Origin: Candidatus Shapirobacteria bacterium
Lineage (GTDB): Bacteria; Patescibacteriota; Microgenomatia; UBA12405
DNA: 11,137 nt
Direction: 5' to 3'
Assembly (NCBI GenBank): GCA_023245435.1
Contig: JAHFKH010000009.1
Coordinates: 14,852-25,988 of the forward strand
Each line of letters begins with the position of its first letter. Positions within the stretch are counted from its first letter, which is position 1. Positions 5,513 to 11,137 of this stretch are shown piece after piece. A program made the translations under genes and the position numbers. The notes under the pieces were generated by a model. It made no database searches and had not been told where the DNA came from. It saw nothing but the letters and a program-made list of their open reading frames with translations.

Positions 5513-5517
5513 TAGCA
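5509..5517 (-). promoter_or_regulatory. Extended -10 promoter for nusA
   Basis: The minus strand reads TGCTATAAT, a perfect TGnTATAAT extended -10, in the gap after dnaJ. No good -35 hexamer lies 16-18 bases upstream. The predicted start near 5502 gives a leader of about 60 bases containing the terminator at 5479-5458. The same extended -10 type is found before rpsO, so two housekeeping genes in the window share this promoter form. Confidence 0.65.
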
Positions 5518-5538
5518 CTAAAATGGCTGATTACGTGA

Positions 5539-6414
5539 TTACAATCCTAATTCTTTGATTAATTCTTTTTGATGAGAGGTGAGATGGGTGGGAATAGAGA
5601 GATTTAGACGGATATAAAGATCGCCTTTACCATAACCTTGGACATCGGTAATACCGTGGCCACGAAGACGGATAAGAGTTCCGGGCTGAGTCCCGGGTTT
5701 GATACGAATTTTTAAGGGTTTATCTAAAGTAGGGACAGATAATTCATCACCTAAAATCGCCTGTACTAGGGTAATATCTTGATTAACAAATAAATTATTA
5801 CCTTCACGGGTAAAAATTTTGTCGGGAAGAACATCGATATATAAAATAAAATCACCAAATTTTATTCGTTGACCATCGTCAACACCGGCAGGAATGGTGA
5901 CTTTGCGACGAGTACCATCAAGAACTATTTCTTTTTTGCAGCCATTGGCGGCATCAATAAAAGATAATTGAATTTTGTAGGTGGGGACTTGACGGGAACG
6001 AGATTGTTGTCCCATACCACCGCTACCGAAGAATTGTTCAAAAATATCAAAAGGATTGGAAAACCCACCAAAATCAAAATCTTGCTCGCCGCCGCCACCA
6101 AAAGGATTACCACCACTAGATTGGTAGGTAAAATTAAACGGACCGTTTTGTTGTGTATAAGTATGACCGCCAAAATTACTACCGGCGGATGATGGGTCAA
6201 AAGCGGCATGACCAAATTGGTCATAGGCGGACTTTTTTTGAGGATTGGATAACACCTCATATGCACCATTGATTTCTTTAAATTTTTCCTCAGCATCGGG
6301 TGATTTGTTACGATCAGGGTGCCACTCCATGGCTTTTTTACGGTAGGCCGACTTGATATCGGCCGCTGACGCGCCTTTGCTGAGTCCTAATGTTTCATAA
6401 AAATCTGGTTTCAT
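5539..6414 (-). CDS. dnaJ: DnaJ-family co-chaperone without zinc finger (type B / CbpA-like)
   Basis: This J-domain protein stimulates the DnaK ATPase and delivers unfolded clients. The 291 residues comprise a J domain (1-70, HPD at 32-34 in EWHPDRNK), a Gly/Phe-rich linker (about 75-135, with repeated GGNPFGGGG and FGGF-like runs), and the two C-terminal substrate-binding domains (about 142 onward; KVTIPAGVDDGQRIKFG, then KIRIKPGTQPGTLIRLRGHG). The four CxxCxGxG zinc-binding repeats of canonical DnaJ are entirely missing; the only cysteine is in NGCKKEI. Canonical DnaJ is about 370-380 residues, and the length difference matches loss of the zinc finger. The ATG at 6414 follows the dnaK stop by two bases, so it is the last gene of the heat-shock operon. 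The symbol dnaJ is used by position; cbpA-like describes the architecture better. Confidence 0.93.
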   Translation of the reverse strand: MKPDFYETLGLSKGASAADIKSAYRKKAMEWHPDRNKSPDAEEKFKEINGAYEVLSNPQKKSAYDQFGHAAFDPSSAGSNFGGHTYTQQNGPFNFTYQSSGGNPFGGGGEQDFDFGGFSNPFDIFEQFFGSGGMGQQSRSRQVPTYKIQLSFIDAANGCKKEIVLDGTRRKVTIPAGVDDGQRIKFGDFILYIDVLPDKIFTREGNNLFVNQDITLVQAILGDELSVPTLDKPLKIRIKPGTQPGTLIRLRGHGITDVQGYGKGDLYIRLNLSIPTHLTSHQKELIKELGL

Positions 6415-6416
6415 TT

Positions 6417-8318
6417 TTATTTAACAATCTCCCCTTCTTCGGCGTCTTTGGGTGCGTCAGCTTTTGGAGCTTCACCATCTGCTTGGGGTTGAGGTTCACC
6501 TTGTGGAGGTTGTTGATTAGCATAAACGGTTTGGCCAACGACTTGGAGAATTTGATTTAATTCTTCAGTAAATTTGTCCATTTCGTCTTTGTTAACCTCG
6601 GTTTTGGCCAAAATTTCTTTACCTTCTTTAATTTTTGCTTCAATTTTTTCCTTATCTTCGGGTTTTACTTTATCAGCAAAATCTTTGATAGTTTTTTCAC
6701 CTTGGAAAATAGCGCCATCAAGACGATTTCGCGATTCGGCCAAAGTTTTTTTAGTTTCATCTTCCATGGCGTGTGCCTCGGCATCTTTCTTCATCTTTTC
6801 AACTTCTTCATCAGAAAGATTGGTGGCGTTTTGAATGGTAATTTTTTGCTCTTTATTAGTACCTTTATCTTTGGCAGAAACCGATAAAATACCACTACTA
6901 TCAATATCAAAAGTTACCTCAATTTGGGGCATTCCTCGAGGTGCGGGAGCAATGCCATCTAAAACAAATTTACCTAAAGATTTATTATCGGCAGCCATTG
7001 GTCGCTCACCTTGCAAAACATTGATTTCAACCTGAGGTTGATTATCAGAATAGGTAGTAAATGTCTGTGATTTTTTGGTGGGAACAGTGGTATTGCGATC
7101 AATTAAAGGAGTGCGGACACTGCCAGCAGTTTCAATACCAAGAGTTAATGGGGTAACATCGAGCAAAACTATATCTTTTACCTCACCAGTTAACACCGCG
7201 CCCTGAACTGCAGCACCAATAGCCACGACCTCATCGGGGTTAACTGTGGTATTTGGATCTTTGCCAAAAAAATCTTTGACAACTTGTAACACTTTGGGCA
7301 TACGGGTCATACCACCAACCATAACTACATCAGTAATATCGGCCTTGGAGACACCAGCATCTTTGAGACATTTTTCAACAGGAGGCAAAGTTTTTTGGAT
7401 TAAATCATCGACTAACTTTTCCATTTCGGAACGAGTCATTTTGACAGTTAAATGCAAAGCTTGACCGTCTTTTTGGGTAATAAATGGTAAATTTATTTCA
7501 GTTTCAGCTGAAGATGATAATTCAATTTTGGCTTTTTCGGCAGCTTCACGAACACGTTGTAAAGCTTGTGGATCTTTGGATAAATCAACCCCGTGTTCTT
7601 TTTTGAAACCGTCTAACAAATAATCTGTTAAACGATGATCAAAATCATCACCGCCTAAAAAAGTATCACCATTGGTGGCTTTAACTTCAAAAACACCTTC
7701 ACCAATTTCAAGAATGGAAATATCAAAAGTACCACCACCTAAATCGTAAACAGCTACAACACCCTTTTTCTTTTTATCAAGACCATAAGCCAAAGCAGAA
7801 GCGGTTGGTTCGTTAACGATACGTTCTACCTTAAGACCGGCAATTTCTCCGGCTTGTTTAGTAGCTTGACGCTGGGAATCGTCAAAATAAGCGGGGACAG
7901 TAATAACAGCCCGATCGATTTTTTCACCTAAATATTTTTCAGCATCGGCTTTGCATTTTTGCAAAATCATACTAGATATTTCTTGAGGTGAATAAATTTT
8001 GCCGCCAACTTCAACTGCCGCCATACCATCTTTACCAGAAACTATTTTGTAAGCGACAATTTTTTGAGTTTTGGCAACTTCAGCATCAGTAAAACGTCGA
8101 CCCATAAGTCGTTTGACACTAGAAATGGTATTGGCAGGATCAAGAATCATTTGTCTTTTGGCCAAATCACCAACTAATTTTTTAGTTATTTGGACAATTG
8201 AAGGTATAGTGTTGCGGCCTTCGGCGCTTAAAATAACTTTTGGACTACCACCTTCCATAACGGAAACGCAGGAGTTGGTAGTACCTAAATCAATACCGAT
8301 TATTTTTGTGGTTGACAT
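6417..8318 (-). CDS. dnaK: Molecular chaperone DnaK (Hsp70)
   Basis: DnaK is the ATP-dependent cytosolic Hsp70 that binds exposed hydrophobic peptide segments, with DnaJ and GrpE as co-chaperones. The 633-residue protein is full length: an ATPase domain with IGIDLGTTNSCVSV (7-20), VYDLGGGTFDISI (190-202) and VMVGGMTRMP; the interdomain linker DVTPLTLGIE; the substrate-binding beta domain (GERPMAADNKSLGKF region); a helical lid; and a disordered tail rich in Gln, Pro, Ala and acidic residues ending EEGEIVK. The stretch at about 70-115 (LMGRRF through GGKIYSPQEISSMI) carries the N-terminal insert typical of Gram-negative-type Hsp70. The ATG at 8318 gives the canonical start with no extra residues; no Shine-Dalgarno is present. 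It lies third in hrcA-grpE-dnaK-dnaJ, 55 bases after grpE and 2 before dnaJ, and is presumably under HrcA control. Confidence 0.98.
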   Translation of the reverse strand: MSTTKIIGIDLGTTNSCVSVMEGGSPKVILSAEGRNTIPSIVQITKKLVGDLAKRQMILDPANTISSVKRLMGRRFTDAEVAKTQKIVAYKIVSGKDGMAAVEVGGKIYSPQEISSMILQKCKADAEKYLGEKIDRAVITVPAYFDDSQRQATKQAGEIAGLKVERIVNEPTASALAYGLDKKKKGVVAVYDLGGGTFDISILEIGEGVFEVKATNGDTFLGGDDFDHRLTDYLLDGFKKEHGVDLSKDPQALQRVREAAEKAKIELSSSAETEINLPFITQKDGQALHLTVKMTRSEMEKLVDDLIQKTLPPVEKCLKDAGVSKADITDVVMVGGMTRMPKVLQVVKDFFGKDPNTTVNPDEVVAIGAAVQGAVLTGEVKDIVLLDVTPLTLGIETAGSVRTPLIDRNTTVPTKKSQTFTTYSDNQPQVEINVLQGERPMAADNKSLGKFVLDGIAPAPRGMPQIEVTFDIDSSGILSVSAKDKGTNKEQKITIQNATNLSDEEVEKMKKDAEAHAMEDETKKTLAESRNRLDGAIFQGEKTIKDFADKVKPEDKEKIEAKIKEGKEILAKTEVNKDEMDKFTEELNQILQVVGQTVYANQQPPQGEPQPQADGEAPKADAPKDAEEGEIVK

Positions 8319-8373
8319 ATTTTTTTATTTTTTTAATAAATAATTTATAAATTTATAATATTTAATATTTCGA
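8319..8373. other. AT-rich spacer between grpE and dnaK
   Basis: These 55 bases are almost entirely A and T, with long T runs on the plus strand (A runs in the mRNA). There is no Shine-Dalgarno before dnaK and no hairpin with a T tract in the sense direction. TATAAA-like hexamers are present on the minus strand, so an internal dnaK promoter cannot be excluded. Confidence 0.6.
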
Positions 8374-8832
8374 TCAAGTTTTCGCCTCGCCGGCGGGGCT
8401 GGATTCTCCATTAAGATTTTTTTTGCCGACAGCTACTGTGGCAGGTCTTAAACATTGACCATTAAACATATAACCTGTTTTGGTAACGGCGATAACTTTA
8501 TCATCTTCACCTTCAACGACGACTTGGCATTCCATAATACTGGGGTCAAATTTTTGATTTTCTGCCTTAATTTCGGTTAAACCATAATTCTGTAAAGTGG
8601 TCATAAATTTTTTATTGGCCATATTTAAACCTTCATCTTTAAGGTGAGAGGCAACTAATTGATAGTCATCAAGGACTTCTAAAAATCGCAAAATGATTGA
8701 GACTAAAGTTAGCGAAGCAAAGGCTTCTTTTTCCCGCTCGACACGTTTTTGAAAATTGGCATAATCGGCCAAAGAGCGATTTAGTTTGTCTTGCAAGTCA
8801 ATAATTTGTGGATCAATTTTTGTTTTTTTCAT
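8374..8832 (-). CDS. grpE: Nucleotide exchange factor GrpE
   Basis: GrpE dimers release ADP from DnaK and so reset the chaperone cycle. The protein has 152 residues: an N-terminal helical dimerisation stalk (about 5-60, LNRSLADYANFQKRVEREKE), a four-helix-bundle segment (RFLEVLDDYQLV, then FMTTLQNYGLTEI), and the beta-wing that contacts DnaK (FDPSIMECQVVV to GYMFNGQCLRPATVAVGK). The acidic disordered N-terminus of many GrpE proteins is missing. I start at the ATG at 8832; an in-frame ATG at 8871 would add 13 residues overlapping hrcA and does not resemble GrpE. The chosen start lies seven bases after the hrcA stop. The last eight residues, SPAGEAKT, are encoded by a GC-rich palindrome unlike the rest of the gene. 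The stop is TGA. Confidence 0.96.
   Translation of the reverse strand: MKKTKIDPQIIDLQDKLNRSLADYANFQKRVEREKEAFASLTLVSIILRFLEVLDDYQLVASHLKDEGLNMANKKFMTTLQNYGLTEIKAENQKFDPSIMECQVVVEGEDDKVIAVTKTGYMFNGQCLRPATVAVGKKNLNGESSPAGEAKT
8384..8399. repeat. GC-rich palindrome at the 3' end of grpE
   Basis: GCCTCGCC and GGCGGGGC form a 16-base near-perfect palindrome (one mismatched pair) in otherwise AT-rich DNA, encoding the C-terminal SPAGEA of GrpE. It shares the pattern GCCYCGC followed by GGCGGGG with the two repeats in the DHH-like gene. No T tract follows in the sense direction, so it is unlikely to be a terminator. Membership of a dispersed repeat family is inferred from this resemblance and its similar gene-end location. 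Confidence 0.5.
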
Positions 8833-8839
8833 GAGAAAT

Positions 8840-9583
8840 TTAACGAGTAATGGTTGACAACAATTGGGCAAAATAGCCTACAATTGGGACAATTGATTGA
8901 TAATGTGTACGTGCAGGACCAACAACACCGACAATACCGCGATGTGGACCGGCTTCATAAGTTTGATAAATAAATCCACATGGTTCTAGATGTTCCATAC
9001 CCAAATCTTCACCAACCAAAAGATGAATAATTTCGGTGTCATTGATATCACCGTGAACAACTCCGGCTTTGGCAATAATGTCAAACCAAAAAGCAGGATT
9101 GTCTAATAATCCCAACACTGTTTTGGTAACATCGATATTATAAAATTCGGGTTCTTCGAGTAAATTTGAAGCACCATAACTATAAATTGCTCCATGGTCG
9201 GTAGTGCACACAGCCAAAGAACGGGTACGATTGGCTAATTCGTGAGTGGCTTCTTTTAACAATCTTTCAAATTCATTACGATAGTCCCAAACTTTTTCTT
9301 TGACGCCGATTTCTTCACCAACTGACATATTTTTGGGGGTCATTAAATGACGAACGTAATATTTTAGACCCATCGAAGTAGGACTACGACCTGCAGAAAG
9401 ATGACCTTTTTTAAGGTATCCAAGCTGGGTTAATGAACCCATTTCGTTACGAATAGTAGCGGAAGATATGCCTAAATTGTATTTGCGTTCCAAATTTTCG
9501 GAACCGACCGGGGCGGCAGTTTCGATAAATTCTTCGGCGATACATTTAAGAATCTTGATTTGTCGTTGAGTTAAATCAGCCAT
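8840..9583 (-). CDS. hrcA: Heat-inducible transcription repressor HrcA, short form
   Basis: HrcA represses chaperone operons by binding CIRCE operators, and typically needs GroEL for activity. The 247-residue protein has an N-terminal winged helix (1-72; LTQRQIKILKCIAEEF, APVGSENL, and the recognition segment ISSATIRNEMGSLTQLGYL at 39-57, then GRSPTSMGLKYYV) and a C-terminal GAF-like domain ending HRGIVGVVGPARTHYQSIVPIVGYF, the counterpart of the conserved GPxRMxY segment. HrcA of Gram-positive bacteria is about 340 residues, so roughly 90 are missing from the central part. The ATG at 9583 is chosen because MADLTQRQ matches family N-termini; the mRNA would start only about three bases upstream. 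It is first in hrcA-grpE-dnaK-dnaJ and has a CIRCE-like site over its promoter, implying autoregulation. Confidence 0.95.
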   Translation of the reverse strand: MADLTQRQIKILKCIAEEFIETAAPVGSENLERKYNLGISSATIRNEMGSLTQLGYLKKGHLSAGRSPTSMGLKYYVRHLMTPKNMSVGEEIGVKEKVWDYRNEFERLLKEATHELANRTRSLAVCTTDHGAIYSYGASNLLEEPEFYNIDVTKTVLGLLDNPAFWFDIIAKAGVVHGDINDTEIIHLLVGEDLGMEHLEPCGFIYQTYEAGPHRGIVGVVGPARTHYQSIVPIVGYFAQLLSTITR

Positions 9584-9584
9584 A

Positions 9585-9611
9585 TTAGCAATATACTACA
9601 AGGACTGCTAA
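9585..9611. promoter_or_regulatory. CIRCE-like operator for HrcA
   Basis: The plus strand reads TTAGCAATA-N9-GACTGCTAA, against the consensus TTAGCACTC-N9-GAGTGCTAA: 7 of 9 matches on the left, 8 of 9 on the right, with exact 9-9-9 spacing. It covers the -10 hexamer, most of the spacer and the predicted start site of hrcA. The outer six bases of each arm are perfectly complementary; the inner three differ. Location directly before an HrcA gene makes the assignment strong. Confidence 0.85.
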
Positions 9612-9621
9612 CAGGTGTCAA
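9593..9621 (-). promoter_or_regulatory. Sigma-70-type promoter of the hrcA operon
   Basis: The minus strand reads TTGACA (9621-9616), a 17-base spacer, and TAGTAT (9598-9593, four of six matches to TATAAT). The predicted start, about seven bases on, is near 9586, only about three bases before the ATG at 9583, so the hrcA mRNA would be leaderless or nearly so. The CIRCE-like site overlaps the -10 and start. Confidence 0.75.
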
Positions 9622-9637
9622 GAGGGAAAATGGGAAA

Positions 9638-9841
9638 TTAATTTCCGAGTGTTTTTTGAAGACAATACTGATCGCAATTGGGACTGAGATTGCCTTTACT
9701 ACAATCAGCCATACATTTGGCCTTTTGAACCATAGCATTGGGGTTGGCGGTTGATGTTACTCCACCCAAAAATGCACGAAAGAGATAATAGGCAAAAATT
9801 GCACCAAGTATAGCAAGAACGTAGATTATATTTTTATTCAT
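9638..9841 (-). CDS. Small membrane-anchored twin-CX3C protein, 67 residues
   Basis: I do not recognise a family. The N-terminus has a single membrane segment (about residues 5-25, IIYVLAILGAIFAYYLF) preceded by one Lys and followed by an Arg, then a small flexible stretch (GGVTSTANPNA, 26-36) and a compact C-terminal part with four cysteines at 43, 47, 56 and 60. These form two CX3C motifs separated by eight residues. A twin CX3C arrangement usually means a helical hairpin tied by two disulphides or a metal site; if the C-terminus is outside the membrane, disulphides are likely. The side of the membrane is not certain from the charges alone. The ATG at 9841 is preceded by a promoter that would give a leader of about two bases. 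It sits between rmuC and hrcA as a probable single-gene transcript; no T-tract terminator follows before the hrcA promoter. Confidence 0.75.
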   Translation of the reverse strand: MNKNIIYVLAILGAIFAYYLFRAFLGGVTSTANPNAMVQKAKCMADCSKGNLSPNCDQYCLQKTLGN

Positions 9842-9849
9842 TTGATTAA

Positions 9850-9877
9850 ATAATATATTAATAAGTTAATTAGTCAA
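9850..9877 (-). promoter_or_regulatory. Promoter of the twin-CX3C gene
   Basis: The minus strand reads TTGACT (9877-9872, five of six), a 16-base spacer and TATTAT (9855-9850, five of six). The predicted start near 9843 is about two bases from the ATG at 9841, again a leaderless arrangement. The -35 overlaps the rmuC stop codon. The spacer and flanks are AT-rich, which raises the chance of a false match, but both hexamers are good. Confidence 0.55.
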
Positions 9878-10910
9878 TTGCCTTGAGTGGGGAAGAATCC
9901 TCAATATTGATTTTGTCGATAACTTTTTGAAGTTTTTTAGTGCGGGCGCTAGCGACTTCGTCGTATTGTTTGTGAAGTGAGTCGATACGGTCGCCGATTT
10001 TGATAAATTCTTCATTGTATTTTTCAAATTCAGATCCAAAAATTTTTATTTGAGTAATTATCCCTTGGACATTTTTTTGAAATCGAAAATTTTCGTAGGC
10101 TTGTTTGACCATCCGCAAAATTGCGGTAAAGGAAAACGGACCGGTCATAACCACTTTGCGATTTAAGGCATCTTGCCAGACATCGGGGAAGCTTTCGTAA
10201 ATAAAGCTAAAAATCATCTCGTTGGGAATAAACAAAATCACAAAATCAACTGTATTATCCTCGGGATTTATATAGTTACGAGAAGTAACATCGTTAATTT
10301 TCTTTTTGATATCCTGTTCAAATAGTTTTTTGAATTGAGTTTTGGCATCAGAATCAGGAGCTTCGCTCATTTTGACAATATTGGCATAAGGAAACTTGGA
10401 ATCAATATTAATTTTAGTTTTGTCAGGTAAATATAGGGTAAAATCGGGTCGAGCATCGCCAGTGGTTTCTTGGCGAGTATAGTCGGTGCCAATGACGAAG
10501 CCCGACATTTTTAACAAATCTTCGGCAACTTTTTCACCAAAAGCACCACGTTGTTGATTGTTACTTAAAACCCGTTTTAAACCTTCGGTAGTGACCGATA
10601 ATTCTTTGGTCAATTTGACATTATTTTCAATGGCATCACGTAAATTGGTAAAACTACCAACTCGTTCCTTTTCAACTTTTGATAAATTGTCACTGATATC
10701 ACGGACCATTTTTTCGATGGCATCTTTTTTATTGGAAAGATCAATGGAAATTTGTTTACTTTTATCGTCAAGTTTTTCATTGTTAATATTAATTAAAGTT
10801 TTTATGGCTTCATTGATATCAATTTCGGGAGTTTTAGATTTTTTTAAAAGATAAAGGAAGTAAAGAAGAGTAATGATAATAATAGCTAGGAGAATATAGA
10901 CAATGGTCAT
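9870..10910 (-). CDS. rmuC: RmuC family protein (membrane-anchored, nuclease-like)
   Basis: RmuC proteins limit recombination at inverted repeats in E. coli and carry a core resembling PD-(D/E)XK nucleases; the biochemical activity is not well defined. The 346-residue protein has an N-terminal membrane segment (1-22, ending at LLKK), a long charged coiled coil (about 30-118), and the RmuC core from RGAFGE (121-126) through RPDFTLYLPD (154-163) and INIDSKFP (167-174) to VVMTGPFSFTAILRMVKQAYENFRFQKN, followed by a C-terminal helix. RPDF and DSKFP hold the acidic and Lys residues expected for the nuclease-like site. Length is somewhat below the 400-500 common in proteobacteria, mainly from a shorter coiled coil. 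The ATG at 10910 comes one base after the stop of the preceding gene, so translation is probably coupled. No Shine-Dalgarno is visible. Confidence 0.93.
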   Translation of the reverse strand: MTIVYILLAIIIITLLYFLYLLKKSKTPEIDINEAIKTLININNEKLDDKSKQISIDLSNKKDAIEKMVRDISDNLSKVEKERVGSFTNLRDAIENNVKLTKELSVTTEGLKRVLSNNQQRGAFGEKVAEDLLKMSGFVIGTDYTRQETTGDARPDFTLYLPDKTKINIDSKFPYANIVKMSEAPDSDAKTQFKKLFEQDIKKKINDVTSRNYINPEDNTVDFVILFIPNEMIFSFIYESFPDVWQDALNRKVVMTGPFSFTAILRMVKQAYENFRFQKNVQGIITQIKIFGSEFEKYNEEFIKIGDRIDSLHKQYDEVASARTKKLQKVIDKINIEDSSPLKAID

Positions 10911-10911
10911 A

Positions 10912-11137
10912 TTAGGGTATTTGAATAAATGAATTAATTTGACTGTAGTATTTGGCTTTTTTGGGACTGATTGATTTATCGATAAATAATTTGTCGAGCA
11001 TACTTTGATACAAAACTTGAATTAAAGGGTTTAGGTTGGTAATTTCAATTTGTTTATTTAAAATTTGGGCGTGGGTTTTGCCACAAACTCCGTACAAATC
11101 GACAACTTGTTCTTCTGGGTCATTGTTTAGTTTGGTA
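10912..11137 (-). CDS. 3' end of an unidentified gene, 74 residues visible
   Basis: The frame is open from the window edge to a TAA at 10914-10912, giving at least 74 residues beginning TKLNNDPEEQVVDLYG. A TTG at 11097 could be a start, but the open frame continues upstream, so I treat the gene as truncated by the window. The visible part is soluble and mostly helical in character: DPEEQVVDLYGVCGKTHAQI, then NPLIQVLYQSMLDKLFID and a Lys- and Tyr-rich end (SPKKAKYYSQINSF). I do not recognise a family. It ends one base before the rmuC start, so the two are almost certainly cotranscribed and might share a role in DNA metabolism, but that is only neighbourhood inference. Confidence 0.7.
   Translation of the reverse strand, partial: TKLNNDPEEQVVDLYGVCGKTHAQILNKQIEITNLNPLIQVLYQSMLDKLFIDKSISPKKAKYYSQINSFIQIP

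Noticed and set aside
8374..8376. Possible recoding of TGA as glycine, as in some CPR lineages
   Set aside because: TGA occurs only at the grpE end, at the expected length, and no supported gene has an internal TGA, so the standard code fits.
8833..8871. Earlier in-frame ATG for grpE at 8871
   Set aside because: It overlaps the hrcA 3' end and adds 13 residues unlike GrpE; the ATG at 8832 follows the hrcA stop by seven bases.
9633..9646. Perfect palindrome GGAAATTAATTTCC at the end of the twin-CX3C gene
   Set aside because: The stem is AT-rich, with no loop and no T tract, so it is neither a convincing terminator nor a recognisable operator.

Overview
This window looks like chromosome from an AT-rich bacterium with a compact genome, most likely a member of the Candidate Phyla Radiation (Patescibacteria, possibly Microgenomates-like). 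The placement is an inference. It rests on an IF2 that begins directly at its G domain, a minimal NusA, a short HrcA, a zinc-finger-less DnaJ in the heat-shock operon, the absence of rimP, ylxR and rbfA around nusA-infB, near-zero spacing between many genes, and starts without Shine-Dalgarno sequences. The standard code fits: TGA appears only as a stop (grpE).

Every gene I can support lies on the minus strand, so transcription runs from high to low coordinates. In that order: (1) the 3' end of an unidentified gene (11137-10912), one base before rmuC (10910-9870). (2) A 67-residue membrane-anchored protein with a twin CX3C motif (9841-9638), behind its own promoter. (3) A heat-shock operon hrcA-grpE-dnaK-dnaJ (9583-5539), behind a TTGACA promoter with a CIRCE-like operator. 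(4) nusA (5441-4452), behind an extended -10 promoter, with an intrinsic terminator between promoter and start codon. (5) An extremely AT-rich gap, then infB (4286-2871), a degenerate DHH-phosphoesterase-like gene (2857-2042) with repeats in its tail, and two small unknown genes (2036-1743 and 1730-1515). (6) rpsO (1458-1189) behind an extended -10 promoter, then pnp (1150 to the window edge), the same rpsO-pnp order as in E. coli.

The genes fall into two themes. HrcA would repress the DnaK-DnaJ-GrpE chaperone system through CIRCE. NusA, IF2, S15 and PNPase cover transcription elongation, translation initiation, the small ribosomal subunit and RNA decay. The regulatory layout is the most interesting part. 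Two promoters (hrcA and the twin-CX3C gene) are placed so that their mRNAs would be almost leaderless. The nusA leader carries a terminator that could act as a NusA-sensitive attenuator. A weaker CIRCE-like sequence covers the nusA promoter, which could link NusA supply to heat shock.

No tRNA, rRNA, CRISPR array, insertion sequence or phage gene was seen. GC-rich palindromic repeats occur at the 3' ends of the DHH-like gene and of grpE, unlike the AT-rich surroundings.
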